Assembly (NCBI RefSeq): GCF_008831285.2
Contig: NC_045144.1
Span: 25,249,716-25,313,715 of the forward strand
Direction: 5' to 3'
Source of the DNA: Nymphaea colorata
Taxonomy: Eukaryota; Streptophyta; Magnoliopsida; Nymphaeales; Nymphaeaceae
DNA: 64,000 nt
Numbering within the stretch: position 1 is the stretch's first letter; each line of letters begins with the position of its first letter. The notes beneath the pieces are model-generated. The model was not told the DNA's origin, made no database searches, and was given only the letters and a program-made list of their open reading frames with translations. The position numbers and the translations under genes were made by a program. Positions 19,919 to 31,905 of the stretch are shown one piece after another.

Positions 19919-21230
19919 TCAATGTTGTGAGAAGCCTACGCTTCACACAAAAAAGTGCAACTCAAAGCTTAGAAAAACCGCTTTGAGGCAGAGGTGTAAG
20001 GCTCACGTGTCTCTGAAGCGTGCGCCTCTACCAAATGAGGCGTATGCCTCCATCAATGGTGCGCTCCATGTTTGAGGGGCGCGCCTCATGTCTGTTTAGT
20101 TTTTTAATTTTAAAAAATAAAAATTAAATAAAATTAGTAAGAGGGCTTCACAGGTGACCCTAATTAAACTCTGTTTATGCCCTAAATTCCCTTTCCTCTA
20201 TCCCAAATCATTGTACGCTTACGAAATTGAAGATTTCTCCCCACCCTTTTGTTCTTCTTTCTGCTGTATGAGCTACGCTATCGTCTCGCGACCGTGTTGC
20301 CGGCGAACGAGACTGGCGAGGACTCTTACCCAAGCAGTGAAGTCGTTTTCCTTCTCGGAGACCGACGGCGGATTCTTAACTACGGCAGCATCACGGATCT
20401 TAAGGGCATGCATGAGAAAGTTCTTCACTTGGTTGGACGACGAGATCAGGGTCGACTTGCCGCCCTCCCCTCCAATTGCATCTACTTCCAGGGCATCATC
20501 ACGGCTTGACGTTGCCCAATCTTTTTACCTTACAAAAAAGACCGTGAACTCAAACTTATTTTCTTCATGATCAAGTATGGTGGTCCTCCACTCACGGTTG
20601 CCATGTGTTGCAAGTATTATTAGTTTATTATGTGTTCATCTATTTTCTCCAATACATGTTCAGGTTAATATCAAATACCAAATGTTATCATAAATTCATA
20701 ATCATTTTCTGAATCGAATCCAAAAAGCTTATGATTCATCGTTTAAAATTTAGCCGAAAGAATAAGATTTCTACAAAAGATAAAAAATAGTTAAAAATGT
20801 AAACACTTTATCGGTCACAATACTAATTCAGCAACATTAATTTAACGAAAACAAGAGAAAATGTTGTGAAAGATGAAGGCTCTTGCTTTATTCGGACCTT
20901 CTCACTCATTCTCTACGTGCATTAGTTCTGCCTTTTGTGCTTCATGCTAGCCATGTTCAATCATTTACCAATGAATTGAAGAATATTTATTACATTATTT
21001 TGTTTTATATCAAAAATTTACTTTAGCACAAATTATCTTTTTTATTATATACTTTTTTGTATATGTTTTTTTCTCTTTTGTAGGATGGTAGTCATTTTTA
21101 TCAGTTTTGTCTTATTTTTAATAAGGATATTACATAATTTACAAATTTATCCGTGAATTTTACGCTTCAACGCCTCGCTTCGTCTCGCCTCATGAGAGGT
21201 TCAACCCCTCGCCTCGCTTTATCGCCTTGT
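19919..21230. mobile_element. 1.3 kb insertion in the TNL copy 2 promoter
   Basis: Relative to copy 1, homology breaks after TTCAGA (19913-19918) and resumes at TTCAGA (21231-21236), so TTCAGA may be a target duplication. Both ends are rich in GCCTCGCCTC/GAGGCG-type words. Open frames at 20154-20570 and 20249-20509 are not recognisable. The class is unknown. The right end lies about 300 bp before the TNL start codon. Confidence 0.6.
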
Positions 21231-21527
21231 TTCAGACACTCCGCCCACCTTTTCTGTACTTTTCAGGAACTCTGTTTCTTCGTTTTCGGCTTCTGCAATA
21301 CCTTTCAATGTTTGAAGCATTTCTTAGGGCGATTCATAAAAAACCCAATGACGGTCCAATGGACTATTTTTACAGAAACACGCTCTAGTTTGGTGGTAGC
21401 TCGCTTTCACTTCACAAGGATCTTTGCTCAAAATTGGATGCATCTCATGGATCTCTAGTGTCTGAGTGCTTCTTCCTTTATCTAACCTCCAATCCCATCG
21501 TCACCTTTTGGGGTACTGATAAGTGAA

Positions 21528-22006
21528 ATGGCTGCATCGTCGTCTTCAGAAGAGGGCAGAGGGTTTGAGTATGATGTGTTTCTCAGCTTCAGAGGGGAAG
21601 ACACCCGCAAGGGCTTCACGGGGCATCTGTACTACGCCATGGAAGAGAAAGGCATACACACCTTTATGGATGACGAGAAGCTCGACAAGGGGGAGAGCAT
21701 CAAGCAGCTGCTTGGCTGCATCGAGAAATCCAAGATCTTTGTGCCCATCTTCTCGAAGCGATTTGCAGAATCCAGGTGGTGCCTTATGGAGGTCGCTATG
21801 ATGGTTCAGTGCCAAAGGCTGATCATTCCCGTTTTCTTCGATGTGAAGCCCACCCATGTTAGGAATCAGAGCGGACCATTTGAAGCTGCATTCGAAAGCC
21901 ATGAAAAAAACAAGCACCTAAGCAAGAGGACCCTGCAGGAGTGGAGGGATGCATTGAGAACAGTAGGGGAAATTTCTGGATATGTCCTTGAAACAGACAC
22001 GGATGG
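21528..22006 (+). CDS. TNL copy 2 exon 1: TIR domain
   Basis: 479 bp, ending in phase 2 at GATGG before GTACGC. It encodes a Ser/Glu-rich start, YDVFLSFRGED, TFMDDEKLDKGE, WCLMEVAMM and PVFFDVKPTHVR, the TIR motifs in order. About eight residues differ from copy 1. Confidence 0.93.
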
Positions 22007-24897
22007 GTACGCATCTCTCTCTCTCCCACTGTGGTCTCACCCAATTATTGTATTGGTTGTCTTTCCTATTTTGCATATAGGTATGAGTTACACAGTGGCC
22101 ATGATGTGATCTCAAAACTTTGTATACCTTTTGTAACCCTGTACAGGGTAAGTTTTGGAGGAAAAACCCTGCTTTATGAAAAGTTCTTTGTAACCTTAGC
22201 ACTGTGTTTTATCGAGGGAAAGAAATTTGGTTGCGCATTAAAGAATGTACATCCTGCCGAGATCCAGTTGAGGATGCATGTGCTACAAGTGAAGAATCTG
22301 GCCGGCGGTGAAGCAGCAGACCAACCATTAATAAAAGTCTTCAGAACCCCATTTAACACCTTTTTGTTGAAGCAACGGATTCCACTTGGAGAATTCCCCT
22401 CTGAAGCCCTCAAGCTTCTCTCATGCTAGATCATTCAACTTAGAGAATGATCTCTTTGCCATTTGGATTCTTCTCAATAAGTATACTAAATGTCGGGGTG
22501 CAAGTGAACGTTTATGTTTTCTCAACCTGTATATTAGAGTCTTTGACAACAGCAATATCTTGCTATGACTTCCTTCTCGTGCATTTATTTTTGGCAGGCA
22601 TGAAGCTAAGCTGAACCAAATTATTATTAGGAGGATTCTAAGTGAGCTGAACAAAACATTTCTTCATGTGGCTAAGCGTCCTGTTGGGATGGATGGCTCT
22701 ATCAAAGAAATGTTGAGTTTGTTGGATATTGAAAAAAATGATGTTAGAATGATCGGGATTAATGGCATAGGTGGCATTGGGAAAACAACCCTTGCGAAGG
22801 CCATTTTTAATAGAATTTCCACAAGCTTTCTGTTTGTCAGCTTTATTTCCAATGTAAGGGAAGTATCCAACCAAGTTGGTGGGCTTGTCTCCCTGCAAAA
22901 GCAACTTATTTGGGATGTTACAAAGGACAGTGACCCACGTATAGATGACGAAAGTCAGGGGTGCAGCAGGATCAAGCAACTCATTTGCAAAAAAAGCGTT
23001 CTTCTTGTGCTTGATGATGTTGATGATAGAAAACAGCTTAATGCTTTAGCTGATAGTGAAGAATGGTTTGGTCCAAAAAGCAGGATCATTGTCACTACCA
23101 GATACGAACATGTATTGAAAGAAAGAAGAATGAACAAGCAAGAAATTTACCAAATGAAAAAATTGAATAAAAAAGAGTCACTTGAGCTCTTTAGTTACCA
23201 TTCTTTTGGAGAAAAGAAACCAACAGAGAAGTACCAGAAGTTATCTGAGAAGGTTGTATCAACGACTAATGGTATACCACTGATGCTCGAAGTATTTGGT
23301 GCTCTATTCTTTGGAATAGATTGTGCAGAGGAATGGGAAGGTTTACTTGAAGAACTAAACAAGCACCAGGATAAGGATGTCCATGAAAGGCTAAGGATAA
23401 GTTATGATGGGCTGTCTGAAAAAGAAAAGCAAGTATTTTTGGATATTGTTTGCTTCTTTATTGGAAAGGATAAAGACGAAGCATTTTATGTATGGAAAGA
23501 TTGTAACTTCTCCCCCTATACGTCTGTTCAGACTCTACTTCGCAGATCCTTAATTAAGATTACTAGTGACAAACAGGTGTTTGAAATGCATGATCAAATA
23601 CTAGATATGGGCAAAGAGATCATTCGGCGAGAATGTCTTTTGAAGCCAAGCAAGCGTAGCAGGCTGTGGGATAGTAATGAAATATTGACAGTGCTAGAAG
23701 ACTCTAAGGTATGATACAAATAAAATAACAAATTTCCTTCATATGATGCTACTCTGTATTCATCGACTTCATTGTGTTAAGTCTGAGCCAACGAATTGGG
23801 ATTTCAGAGGCATTCAAATGGTTGATTTTCACTCATCCAAGTATTTGGTTTATGAGTTAATGGACTGTAGATCTCATTAATTTTATTGAATTAGATGAAA
23901 CTGCTTCCAATTTCAATAGAAAGTCAACTCACACAAGTTTAATGTTTGTTGAACCATGTGATAGTATTGAGCTCCTTGTGTCCTAGGCATGTCTGGGGTC
24001 ATTGAAGGCCAACACCAGTTTTCTTGTCACTATTCTACAATATCAGATATATAACTTCATGTTCAGAGCCTCTTGCATTCTATGCAAATGCACGACCTAT
24101 GTTTTAGTTAACTCTGAATACAGTGAAGCTATTAACCGTCAAGTGAAGATGGACCCTTATGTCATTTCCATTTTCCATGAGATCAAGTGGACCCAGGACC
24201 ATTTCTATAAATCTTTCCTTGGACCCGTTTTTTGGCTAAGCCTAGAGAAAACTCCCAAGAGCAAAAGAACCATATTACCTGGCCTTGAGTAGGTAAAGCC
24301 CCTGAGGATCCCTGCTCATGGAGAGCAGTTGCAGCTTCACACATTGCAAAAAGTACATTGGTGGATTTCAAATTTGCTGCATCCCTTCTGCTTGGTGATG
24401 TTCAGACATTTTCCATATCAAATGAGCATGACCCTTCTCAGGTTAGGTTGGACAAACAATCATGAATGCTGAACTTCTTCTTTTTGATATTATATATGAA
24501 AGAGACACAAAGAATATTATTTTTCAAATTTCTCTGATTTATTCAAGTTCGAAATATTTCTTGTTAGTAGTTTCCCTCTAAACCTATCTCCTTTCTGCTG
24601 GCAATGTATACACATAAAGGAAATGTGTAGGTGTCAGATTCATCAAGAATGATCCCAACCACTGAAAAATATCCACATTGTTGGATAGGAGAAAAAAGAG
24701 AAAGATTTGCAGTGCTTCTAAATTGGAGAAATGCCCTGCCTTCTCTCTCCTTTTGCTCCAAACTATCAGTGAGGATATTATCAATGCCTGAGATCATTAT
24801 TAATGGGTCTGGCACCTATGCATCTCTCTCTCTCTCTCCCTAAATAATAAAAACTCCAGATTTCATATATTTCTTTCACCTTACATACAGACATACA

Positions 24898-24965
<68 letters not shown>

Positions 24966-27460
24966 TATCAGTCAAAAGTAAAGGAAATAGAGGCCCTATA
25001 GAGTTTAAACAAGTCACTTGCTATTATAAATGAAGATATTGATAAGATGTTCTGTGGTTCTTGAGTTGTCATTACATGATCAATTTAGATGACAAACCAA
25101 TTCATCGCTGGTGCAGCACCTAATTCGTCGTTATCTAATTCCTTGACATGTTTCTGTATATGCAGGGAGCAGAGAATATACAAGTTATATTTTTCAACTA
25201 TTTAAGCAGGTGGGAAAAATTTAGCACCAGGGATTTTGCATTGATGTGTAATCTGAGACTGCTTTACCTCAACTACATCAATTTCCACGAGAAAGACTTC
25301 ACTCATTTCCCCAATAAGTTAAAATGTTTGGAATGGCATTGGTGCCCTTTGAAGTCTCTATCATTTAATGAGTTTAATCTGATGGAGCTTGTTGTGCTGA
25401 AGCTATGCCACGGCAAATTCCAGCAGGTGCTGACCAAGCATAATTTGCGAATAGTAAACAAGGTAAGAGATGATAGTGGTGAGTGGCTTTTTCTTTTGAT
25501 GCATGCTTGTCAGCAGTGGAATCCAACCATGTTATACAATTCATGGTTACAGCTATTGACATCGAAATATTACATGTTCCTCAAAACACCAGTACACAGG
25601 TGCTGATCATATCAGTGTCATGGTAGTTAGTGCTATGAAATTGCTTATGATATTTCAGATGCAACTCTCTGTGTTTCTTTTTAACAAATGAAAATGGTTG
25701 CAGAAGTTGGACAGGTTGAAGGTTCTTGATCTCTCTCATTGTCTGTATATTATCACAACACCAGATTTTGCTAGTCTTCCCAACCTGGTGAAGTTGGTAC
25801 TGGATGGATGTGATAGCTTGTCCGAACTTGATAGATCGATTGGAGATCTTAAAGAGTTGGTTACTTTAAGTATGAAAGGGTGTGGATCACTGACGGAACT
25901 GCCAGACAGCATCTGCAAGTTGAATTCTCTTGAAAACCTTAGTCTTGATCATTGTAGGAATATTTCCACATTGCCAAAACTACTGGGAAACTTGATGTCA
26001 TTGAGGAAGCTTTCTCTGGTCTGGTGCACTTTATTGGAAGAACTGCCAGAATCAATCGGAAAGATGACATCTTTGGAAGAGCTCATCCTTGAATGTTCAT
26101 GGATGTTGAAAAAGATACCTGATTCAATTGGGATTCTCAACAAGTTACAGCACCTATCAGTAAAAGGCTGCACATCACTTGAAGAAGTGCCCGATTCCAT
26201 TGGAGGATTGGTATCTTTGGAAATACTCATTCTTGATTACTGTACTAACATAAAAGTGCTCCCTAGTTCAATAGGAAACTTAAAGAACCTCTATAAACTG
26301 TCTTTAAACTACTGTCCATCATTAGAAGAACTATCATGTTCCATCGGGAAGTTGCAATCCTTGAAAGAGCTCCTCCTCGATGGGTGTCAAATAAGAAAGG
26401 TGCCATATTCTGTAGGAAGCCTAAAGAAGCTCTATAGACTATCTCTAGCACACTGTCTGTCTCTGGAAGAAGTGCCAGACTCAATCGGTGAGTTGGAGTC
26501 ACTAAAGGAACTTATCCTCACGTTTGGAGAAAATGGCACCATGCCTGATTGGATTGGAAGATTGAGGGCTTTAGACGTTCTCATTCTTGATGGTTCTGCA
26601 TCATTGAGAAAACTGTCTGATTCAATTGGGGAATTGACCAATCTCAGGCTTTTGTCTTTAGAAGAGAGCAGATCACTAGAACAACTACCTTCAAGTATTG
26701 GTAGTCTTTGCCGGCTCGAACAACTTATCTTAAATGGTTGTCAAAAGCTCCAATCCATCCCCCAACTTCCTTCCACCCTAGTTGCTCTCATAGCCAATGG
26801 TTGTGCTGCACTGGAGACAATATGTGATGTTTCAGACTTGCTTGTTTTGAAGGAACTTCACCTAGAAGAGTGCACTAGACTTGTTGAGATTGCTGGGCTC
26901 GAGAAACTGAAATCCTTGAGTGTCTTACGCCTCTGGGGCTGCAAACACCTTAGTAGTCATCTTATGGTGAGGCTCTGCATGGTAAGTGGGAGTTCATCAT
27001 GTGGCTTAAGCTTCAATGCTTCTTATTGATTGAATTACTTATTCTGCTTGGTACCATTGTTTTGCTAACTAAATCGTGCTTAATAAATAAGCAGGCCACA
27101 TATGAAGATTTGGAGAAGCTGGTTCTTTCTGGTTCTCAGACAAATGATGGGCATCTGCTGTTTGGGTTACCAAGAGGTCCTTCAGGAAATCCCTTGCTTA
27201 TAGAGGGTTTTTCTGTATCAATAGATGGCAATAGTGGGACTACCATGCAAATAGAGGTCATGTCAAGTAGTGAGACTGTTTTCAAGATCGAGTGGGATGA
27301 GGAGTCCATATCTCCAGATGAAATAAACGGCACATACACAATTCTATTCGAAATGTATGATGAGATCCAAACGCATTTGGAAGGTGGTCACAGAATGGTG
27401 AAGGTTTCAACAACAACCAGTGATCGTCTAACATGGGGCGGTGCTATCTTTTCAATCTAA
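21528..27460 (+). CDS. TIR-NB-ARC-LRR immune receptor (TNL copy 2, intact)
   Basis: Five exons join in frame: 21528-22006, 22598-23708, 25166-25462, 25704-26981 and 27095-27460, giving 1,176 residues. All introns are GT...AG. TIR is residues 15-155 with E88 in the SRWCLMEV motif. NB-ARC is about 185-530: P-loop 213-224 with K222, kinase-2 LLVLDDVDD 295-303, RNBS-B SRIIVTTR 321-328, GIPL 385-388, MHD 490-492. LRRs span about 540-1055, and a C-terminal domain of unknown fold spans 1056-1176. TNLs are intracellular receptors for pathogen effectors; by family knowledge an activated TIR oligomer cleaves NAD and signals through EDS1 complexes. The TIR most resembles the flax L6 type. The recognised effector cannot be deduced. 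Confidence 0.93.
22007..22597 (+). other. Intron 1 of TNL copy 2
   Basis: 591 bp, GTACGC...TTGGCAG, with CT-rich sequence just after the donor. It is homologous to 3371-3947 in copy 1. Open frames inside it are not credible. Confidence 0.85.
22598..23708 (+). CDS. TNL copy 2 exon 2: NB-ARC domain
   Basis: 1,111 bp, starting after TTGGCAG and completing the split Gly codon 160. It carries the ATP-binding P-loop GIGGIGKTT, the kinase-2 aspartates and EMHD. It ends LEDSK before GTATGA. This end and donor are exactly what copy 1 has lost. Confidence 0.93.
23709..25165 (+). other. Intron 2 of TNL copy 2
   Basis: 1,457 bp, GTATGA...TATGCAG, non-coding, containing a (TA)n run. Confidence 0.85.
24901..24960. 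repeat. (TA)n microsatellite in intron 2, copy 2
   Basis: A pure TA run of 60 bp, orthologous in position to 6910-6966. Confidence 0.95.
25166..25462 (+). CDS. TNL copy 2 exon 3: linker and first LRRs
   Basis: 297 bp, phase 0 at both ends. It starts GAENIQVI and ends LRIVNK before GTAAGA. Confidence 0.9.
25704..26981 (+). CDS. TNL copy 2 exon 4: LRR domain
   Basis: 1,278 bp, phase 0. It encodes about 426 residues of LRRs with PDSIGxLxSL signatures. The tract 26139-26504 is identical to copy 1. Confidence 0.93.
26139..26504 (+). repeat. 366 bp tract identical to TNL copy 1
   Basis: Counterpart of 12808-13173, with no mismatch seen. Confidence 0.75.
27095..27460 (+). CDS. TNL copy 2 exon 5: post-LRR domain
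   Basis: 366 bp after acceptor AAGCAG, ending in TAA. It encodes 121 residues starting ATYEDLEKLVLSGSQ, with alternating hydrophobic strands (LLIEGFSVSI, TMQIEVMSS, TVFKIEWDEE, YTILFEM) and ending GGAIFSI. It takes the place of the post-LRR/C-JID domain of TNLs, but the usual motifs of that domain are not evident. Confidence 0.85.
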   Translation, partial: ATYEDLEKLVLSGSQTNDGHLLFGLPRGPSGNPLLIEGFSVSIDGNSGTTMQIEVMSSSETVFKIEWDEESISPDEINGTYTILFEMYDEIQTHLEGGHRMVKVSTTTSDRLTWGGAIFSI

Positions 27461-28261
27461 TACTTCCCATGGTTGGTGAGTCTGAATGTCCACCGGACCA
27501 TCATCATGTTGCTAAAATTTGTTGGAAGATGATCTGATCATCTGCTAAATCTTCCTTAAGACAGAAAGGTTACAGATCTTACATCTGCAGCAGTTGAGCA
27601 CATCAAGCTACTTCAAAACAAGTGGTGGGAAGTGGCACCAGCAAATGAGTACAGTATTTGATAGGATCTAACATCCGAGTCTATCAAAACCCAATTCAGG
27701 CTGTCGAACTTATGTTCAAAAGCTCTTTAGACAGCTTAAGTTAAACCTAGAATAGATTAAATACAATGACACTATCCGGCCGAACAGGACCCCAGCTCCA
27801 AAAATAATCAATAGGAACCGTACAAGTGAGGTTTCTCAAACCCAATGCTGAACCTACTACAAAAACTAAAGATGTGAGGTTAGTAGTACAAGCGCACGTG
27901 ATACATCAATTGCACTCACAACTCACTTAACAAGCCATAACAAACCATGCTTAACGTGCAAATCGCACCCGAACCCAATTAGGTAGGCTAACTCTCTTGT
28001 GTTCGTGTCTTTGGCCAATGGCTTCCGAGGTAACACAAAGAAGAGTAATGGTTGAAGCCGGTTAGAAAGAAAAGATGCAATACTACCAACCGTCGAGTCT
28101 ATAGGGGGTTTAGAAGTAATACCAGCCAAGGCGAACTTGGCTAAGATCAGCAAGGATGTTTTGGAGTGAACGCCAACCCCCGGGCAATGCAGCTACAAGG
28201 ATGAGAAGTCCAAGGAGGAAATTTCACAGTCCCCATGGTTCTGTTCGGTGATGGTGCCAGA
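27461..28261. other. 3' flank of TNL copy 2 and gene-free stretch
   Basis: Homology with the 3' flank of copy 1 continues to about 27655. After that the sequence is unrecognised and non-coding to the start of the repeat array. Confidence 0.6.
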
Positions 28262-28610
28262 AAATTTTATCAAAAGGACACTTATCTTAGAGGGTCTGGC
28301 ATCTATGGGACATTGCCATGTGGGCTCCACCTCGGGCCGGACCCAAGTCCAACTCCTCCTTCTTCATAAAATTTTCCAACTGCTGGTGTTCGCTGGCTTG
28401 GTGTTCACTGGCTTGGGCAGTGGTGCACACCAGCCCACACAGAGCTCCGCCACAGATTCTATCAAGAATTGGGTTTTGTCGCAAATCCCCATAGCCCAAG
28501 ATGCCTGATATCCCACTTTTTCTCATCCCAAATTCTGGCTTTCCAAGACGAGGAGGCACACCCTTTAGGTTTGGCAGTCTAGAATCAATTTCACAAGGCA
28601 ATGGAAGCTT

Positions 28611-28645
<35 letters not shown>
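28262..28645 (+). repeat. Repeat array, segment A copy 1
   Basis: It matches 32305-32640 and 41285-41530: it begins near ATTTTATCAAAAGGA, includes GGGACATTGCCA and CTGATATCCCA, and runs to GGAAGCTTG. It ends in a (CA)n run at 28612-28645. It is non-coding. Confidence 0.75.
28612..28645. repeat. (CA)n microsatellite
   Basis: A pure CA run of 34 bp. A Cys/Val-rich minus-strand frame across it is an artefact. Confidence 0.95.
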
Positions 28646-28648
<3 letters not shown>

Positions 28649-28719
28649 CTTTAAATATTTAATATCTTTTGTATACAACTGCTCCTTCGACTGCTCTTTT
28701 TTCTCCCTTCTCAAGGTTT

Positions 28720-29181
28720 CAAGGTTTCTTTATTTTCAATTAATATCTTTAAATATTTAATATCTTTTGTATACAACTGCTCCTTCGACTGCTCTTTTTT
28801 CTCCCTTTACTTCTTCGGCACCTTTTTAAAATTTTTCCAATGACGATTTTCCAAGTAGTTTGGACCGATTCTGTTATATTTGAATATGGAAGTAATCAAC
28901 TTTGCTGATTGCTACTGACAATTAATTCTTTCATTTTCAAATGAAATTATAATATTAAAAGCAGATATAGACGCAGATTAATTTGATTTTCAAGGTGATC
29001 GCATTTTCAAAAACATATTAAACAGAGAAAATGCTCATGAAAAGTTAAAAATTAGGCTAGTGCGGAGCCACAAAAATTTTCTGGAAAGGACACCAGTCAC
29101 AAATTTTCATATTCGAAGGAGCAGTTGTATACAAAAGATATTAAATATTTAAAGATATTAATTGAAAATAAAGAAACCTTG
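28720..29181. repeat. 68 bp perfect inverted repeat with 326 bp spacer
   Basis: Arm 28720-28787 is an exact reverse complement of arm 29114-29181. A partial third copy of the left arm lies at 28646-28690. The outer bases read CAAGGTTTC.../...GAAACCTTG. Confidence 0.9.
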
Positions 29182-31255
29182 AGGGGCACCAAACCGTATG
29201 TGGCTTTGCCTCATAATTAAAAAAAAATATTGAAACATACAAATATTTGATGGAACATATCTATGATCATAAGGACAGTATCTAATTTATCCTGCATCTC
29301 ACATTTTTATCTCACTTTTAATGCATCTTTGCTTGAAAATATGGAATTATACTTGTGTCTTCATCCACCATGTAGGTGCTTTAATTGAAAGACAAGCGAC
29401 ATAATCCCTTTATTCATAACAAAATGAGCAGAATACATGTTCATAAGGGTGCAGTTGAACCAAAGATATACACCTTTGAAGAAGGTGCCACACATCAATT
29501 TGTACTGTAGATTAGGATCTGTGACGATTTCTTCAATAAAACTACTTTACGTAATTTAAATTGAAAATCTTTTGCTAATCAGCATGTCCAACAAGTTTGC
29601 AAGTGCAACCACATTCACAGATACCGAAATGAGAATAGAATGTACACAAGGATTTTTCATGAAAAAAGAAAAGACAATTGATTGATCAATATAGTCGCAA
29701 TATGATCAATTACAAAAGTTGGAAATATATATACATATATACTTTTGTACTTGATCAACCATGTTGATCAGTCAAATGTCTTTTCCTTTTCCATGGAGAA
29801 CCTTATGTACATTCTATTCTCATTTCTATATTTATAAATTTGATCTCCAAATTGTAAATTTGATTATCCCTGTTGGCCAAAGTTGCTAAACTTGGTTTTC
29901 CAATCGAATGATAAAGCCAAATGATTCAGTGAATCGAGTTGGAATTCGATGTTCATTTGTGAATCGGATTGATTAAAAGAATTGAATTTTAAAAATTAAA
30001 TAAAAATGAAAGTATTATATGATACAAAAAAAATTTGAAAAAATAATATAAATTCGTTAACAGGTAAATATACCCAAAGGAAGGGGTATTCCTTCCCTTT
30101 TTGTCATTTGCAGCATGTTGAGGTTGGGCTAAGTTGACTTGAAGACACACAATCCAAATCAGCCAGTCCAGAAAATTGAGTTGACGGAAGACTGGTTATG
30201 TGCACACGGAAGACTGGTTATGTGCACAACTGCAGAGGGTTGTGTGATGATTAGAATGCCAGAGGCGGAGCCAGAAACTTTTCATGAGAGGGATCAAATT
30301 AAAGTTTCAAAATTTTGACAAGGGCTTTCAGGGTTGAACTTTTGATTGTGAGAAAAAGTAATAAAGAATCATTTGTCAAGCAATCATTTCAACTAATACG
30401 ATAGAAGAAAAGGAAAAAGAAAGAGAAGCACCTCACTAAGCTTTGGCTTTCATATGCTGATCAAAAGCAGCTTTATATCATAAAACCTAGAAGAGGAGAC
30501 ATTGTTGTGTAGAGAAGGTTGACAATCCAATTTATAGTAGAGAAATTGGCCCAATATAGAAATTATCGATACAATATTATCGTAGAAAATCTCACAAAAT
30601 AAAGCAATTATAGATGCAAAATTATCAACCGTCAATTTTACGTAAGTTCATTGCTTTTGACACATCAAGTTCGTTCATTCACCATATATTGAATTAGGAC
30701 TGTTAGTTAGGATAAAAAAAATCCTTCTATATTAATTCAATTTCCATAGTGGAAACAAATAAATACTGTTAGTAATTGATTCCATTTATGTATTGATTCT
30801 CATGGCATCTTCCAACCAAAGGATTTGTGAAGATCAGCAAAGTAATGAAGGCCTTAATTGGTGGGGAGTGCACCATGAGTTCAAATCATCCCGTTGCCCA
30901 CCGTCGTGGTATCGTAGCTAAAATCTTCTTTTTACTGACAGTTTGTTTTCAGCCTGTCAGTAAAGCTTGCAGGTTTTGTATTGAGAGTCTCACCTTGGAA
31001 GGCTTCACGATTTTGAGAATTTTTCAGTATAGATAGTTACATTATACTGAGAGAAGTGACCATAAAGGGCTCTGTTTGATGGCCGTAACAACACTCTGTT
31101 ACCGTTACATGAATCTACCTCAAAATTGGGGCATATTCATAAAAGCCCTAATCAGTCAGTAGATGTTCAACTTTACATATACTGTTGTGGGGCCAAATTT
31201 ACAGATACCTTAGTGTTAAAAGGTAAATTGATTGATCAACATAGTCATAGTAAGG

Positions 31256-31445
31256 TCAAGCACGAAAGAGAAAGGGTGAGGGCAGCTCAGGGACGGAGAC
31301 GGAGGAGAAGGAGAGAAAGAGAATAGGCGACTGCAGCTCGGGGCGGAGACGAAGGAAAAGACGAGAAAGAGAAGAGAAGAGAAGGAGAGAAAGAGAATGG
31401 GCAAGGGCGAGGGTTGCACAGAGGGTGGAGGCAAGCACAGCTCGG
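31256..31445 (+). repeat. Purine-rich tract, array copy 1
   Basis: A long, strongly strand-biased G/A tract of GAGAAAGAGAA and GGAGACGG words. Open frames across it (Arg/Glu on plus, Ser/Leu/Phe on minus) reflect composition. Confidence 0.85.
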
Positions 31446-31905
31446 GGGCGGGAGGCCCGTTCTATTCCATCCTATTCCGAACATTAGCTCGGAACAGTAT
31501 GGAATAGAGGATATTTTACACTCTCTGTCCATTCGTCCGTCGTGTCCATCCTATGTTGTGGACAGTGTTTGATAAAAAACCAAAAGTTGCAATATATGCT
31601 TTCAGCATGCAGGACTTGTGGAGGCCACCTTTTCTTGACAGAAATGGTGAAGAAGACGCCCTCCAAGCTATTCGGAACCGATTCAGGTAGCAATCTGCTG
31701 CTGAAATATAAAAACCATTTAGAAACTAAAAGAAAATTAAAATAATCAGAGATACAAACAAAAATAAAAAACTAAATGCATTGATTAACCAATGTGTGCT
31801 TATGGCGGATGGAGAATAAAATTTTCTTTAATTGAGTAGGCAAGGCTAGCTGCCAACATGTGATCGAGTTGGATGAATAGATTGTCAATTGATCAATTAT
31901 TTAAA

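Larger units (their letters stand above)
28646..31905 (+). repeat. Repeat array, segment B copy 1
   Basis: A long non-coding block shared with 36970-41270 and 42119-46720. Landmarks are GTGATCGCATTTTC (near 28995), GTGCGGAGCCACAAAAA (29061), GGAAGACTGG (30186), GGGCTTTCAGGGTTGAAC (30325), TGAAGATCAGCAAA (30828), a GA-rich tract (31256-31445) and GGAACAGTATGGAATAG (31490). Compared with copies 2 and 3 it lacks about 1.4-1.6 kb between the GGCGGAGCCA motif and the GGGCTTTCAGGG motif. Confidence 0.75.

Noticed and set aside
20154-20570. 138-codon open frame in the promoter insertion
   Set aside because: No family recognised, a second overlapping frame is equally open, and it lies within a probable mobile element.
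28287-28646. Minus-strand frame starting with Cys-Val repeats
   Set aside because: Its start lies in the CA microsatellite and the rest is repeat segment A.
30820-30930. tRNA-like A and B boxes (AATTGGTGGGG, GAGTTCAAATCC) in segment B
   Set aside because: The boxes are too close together for a tRNA-type promoter.
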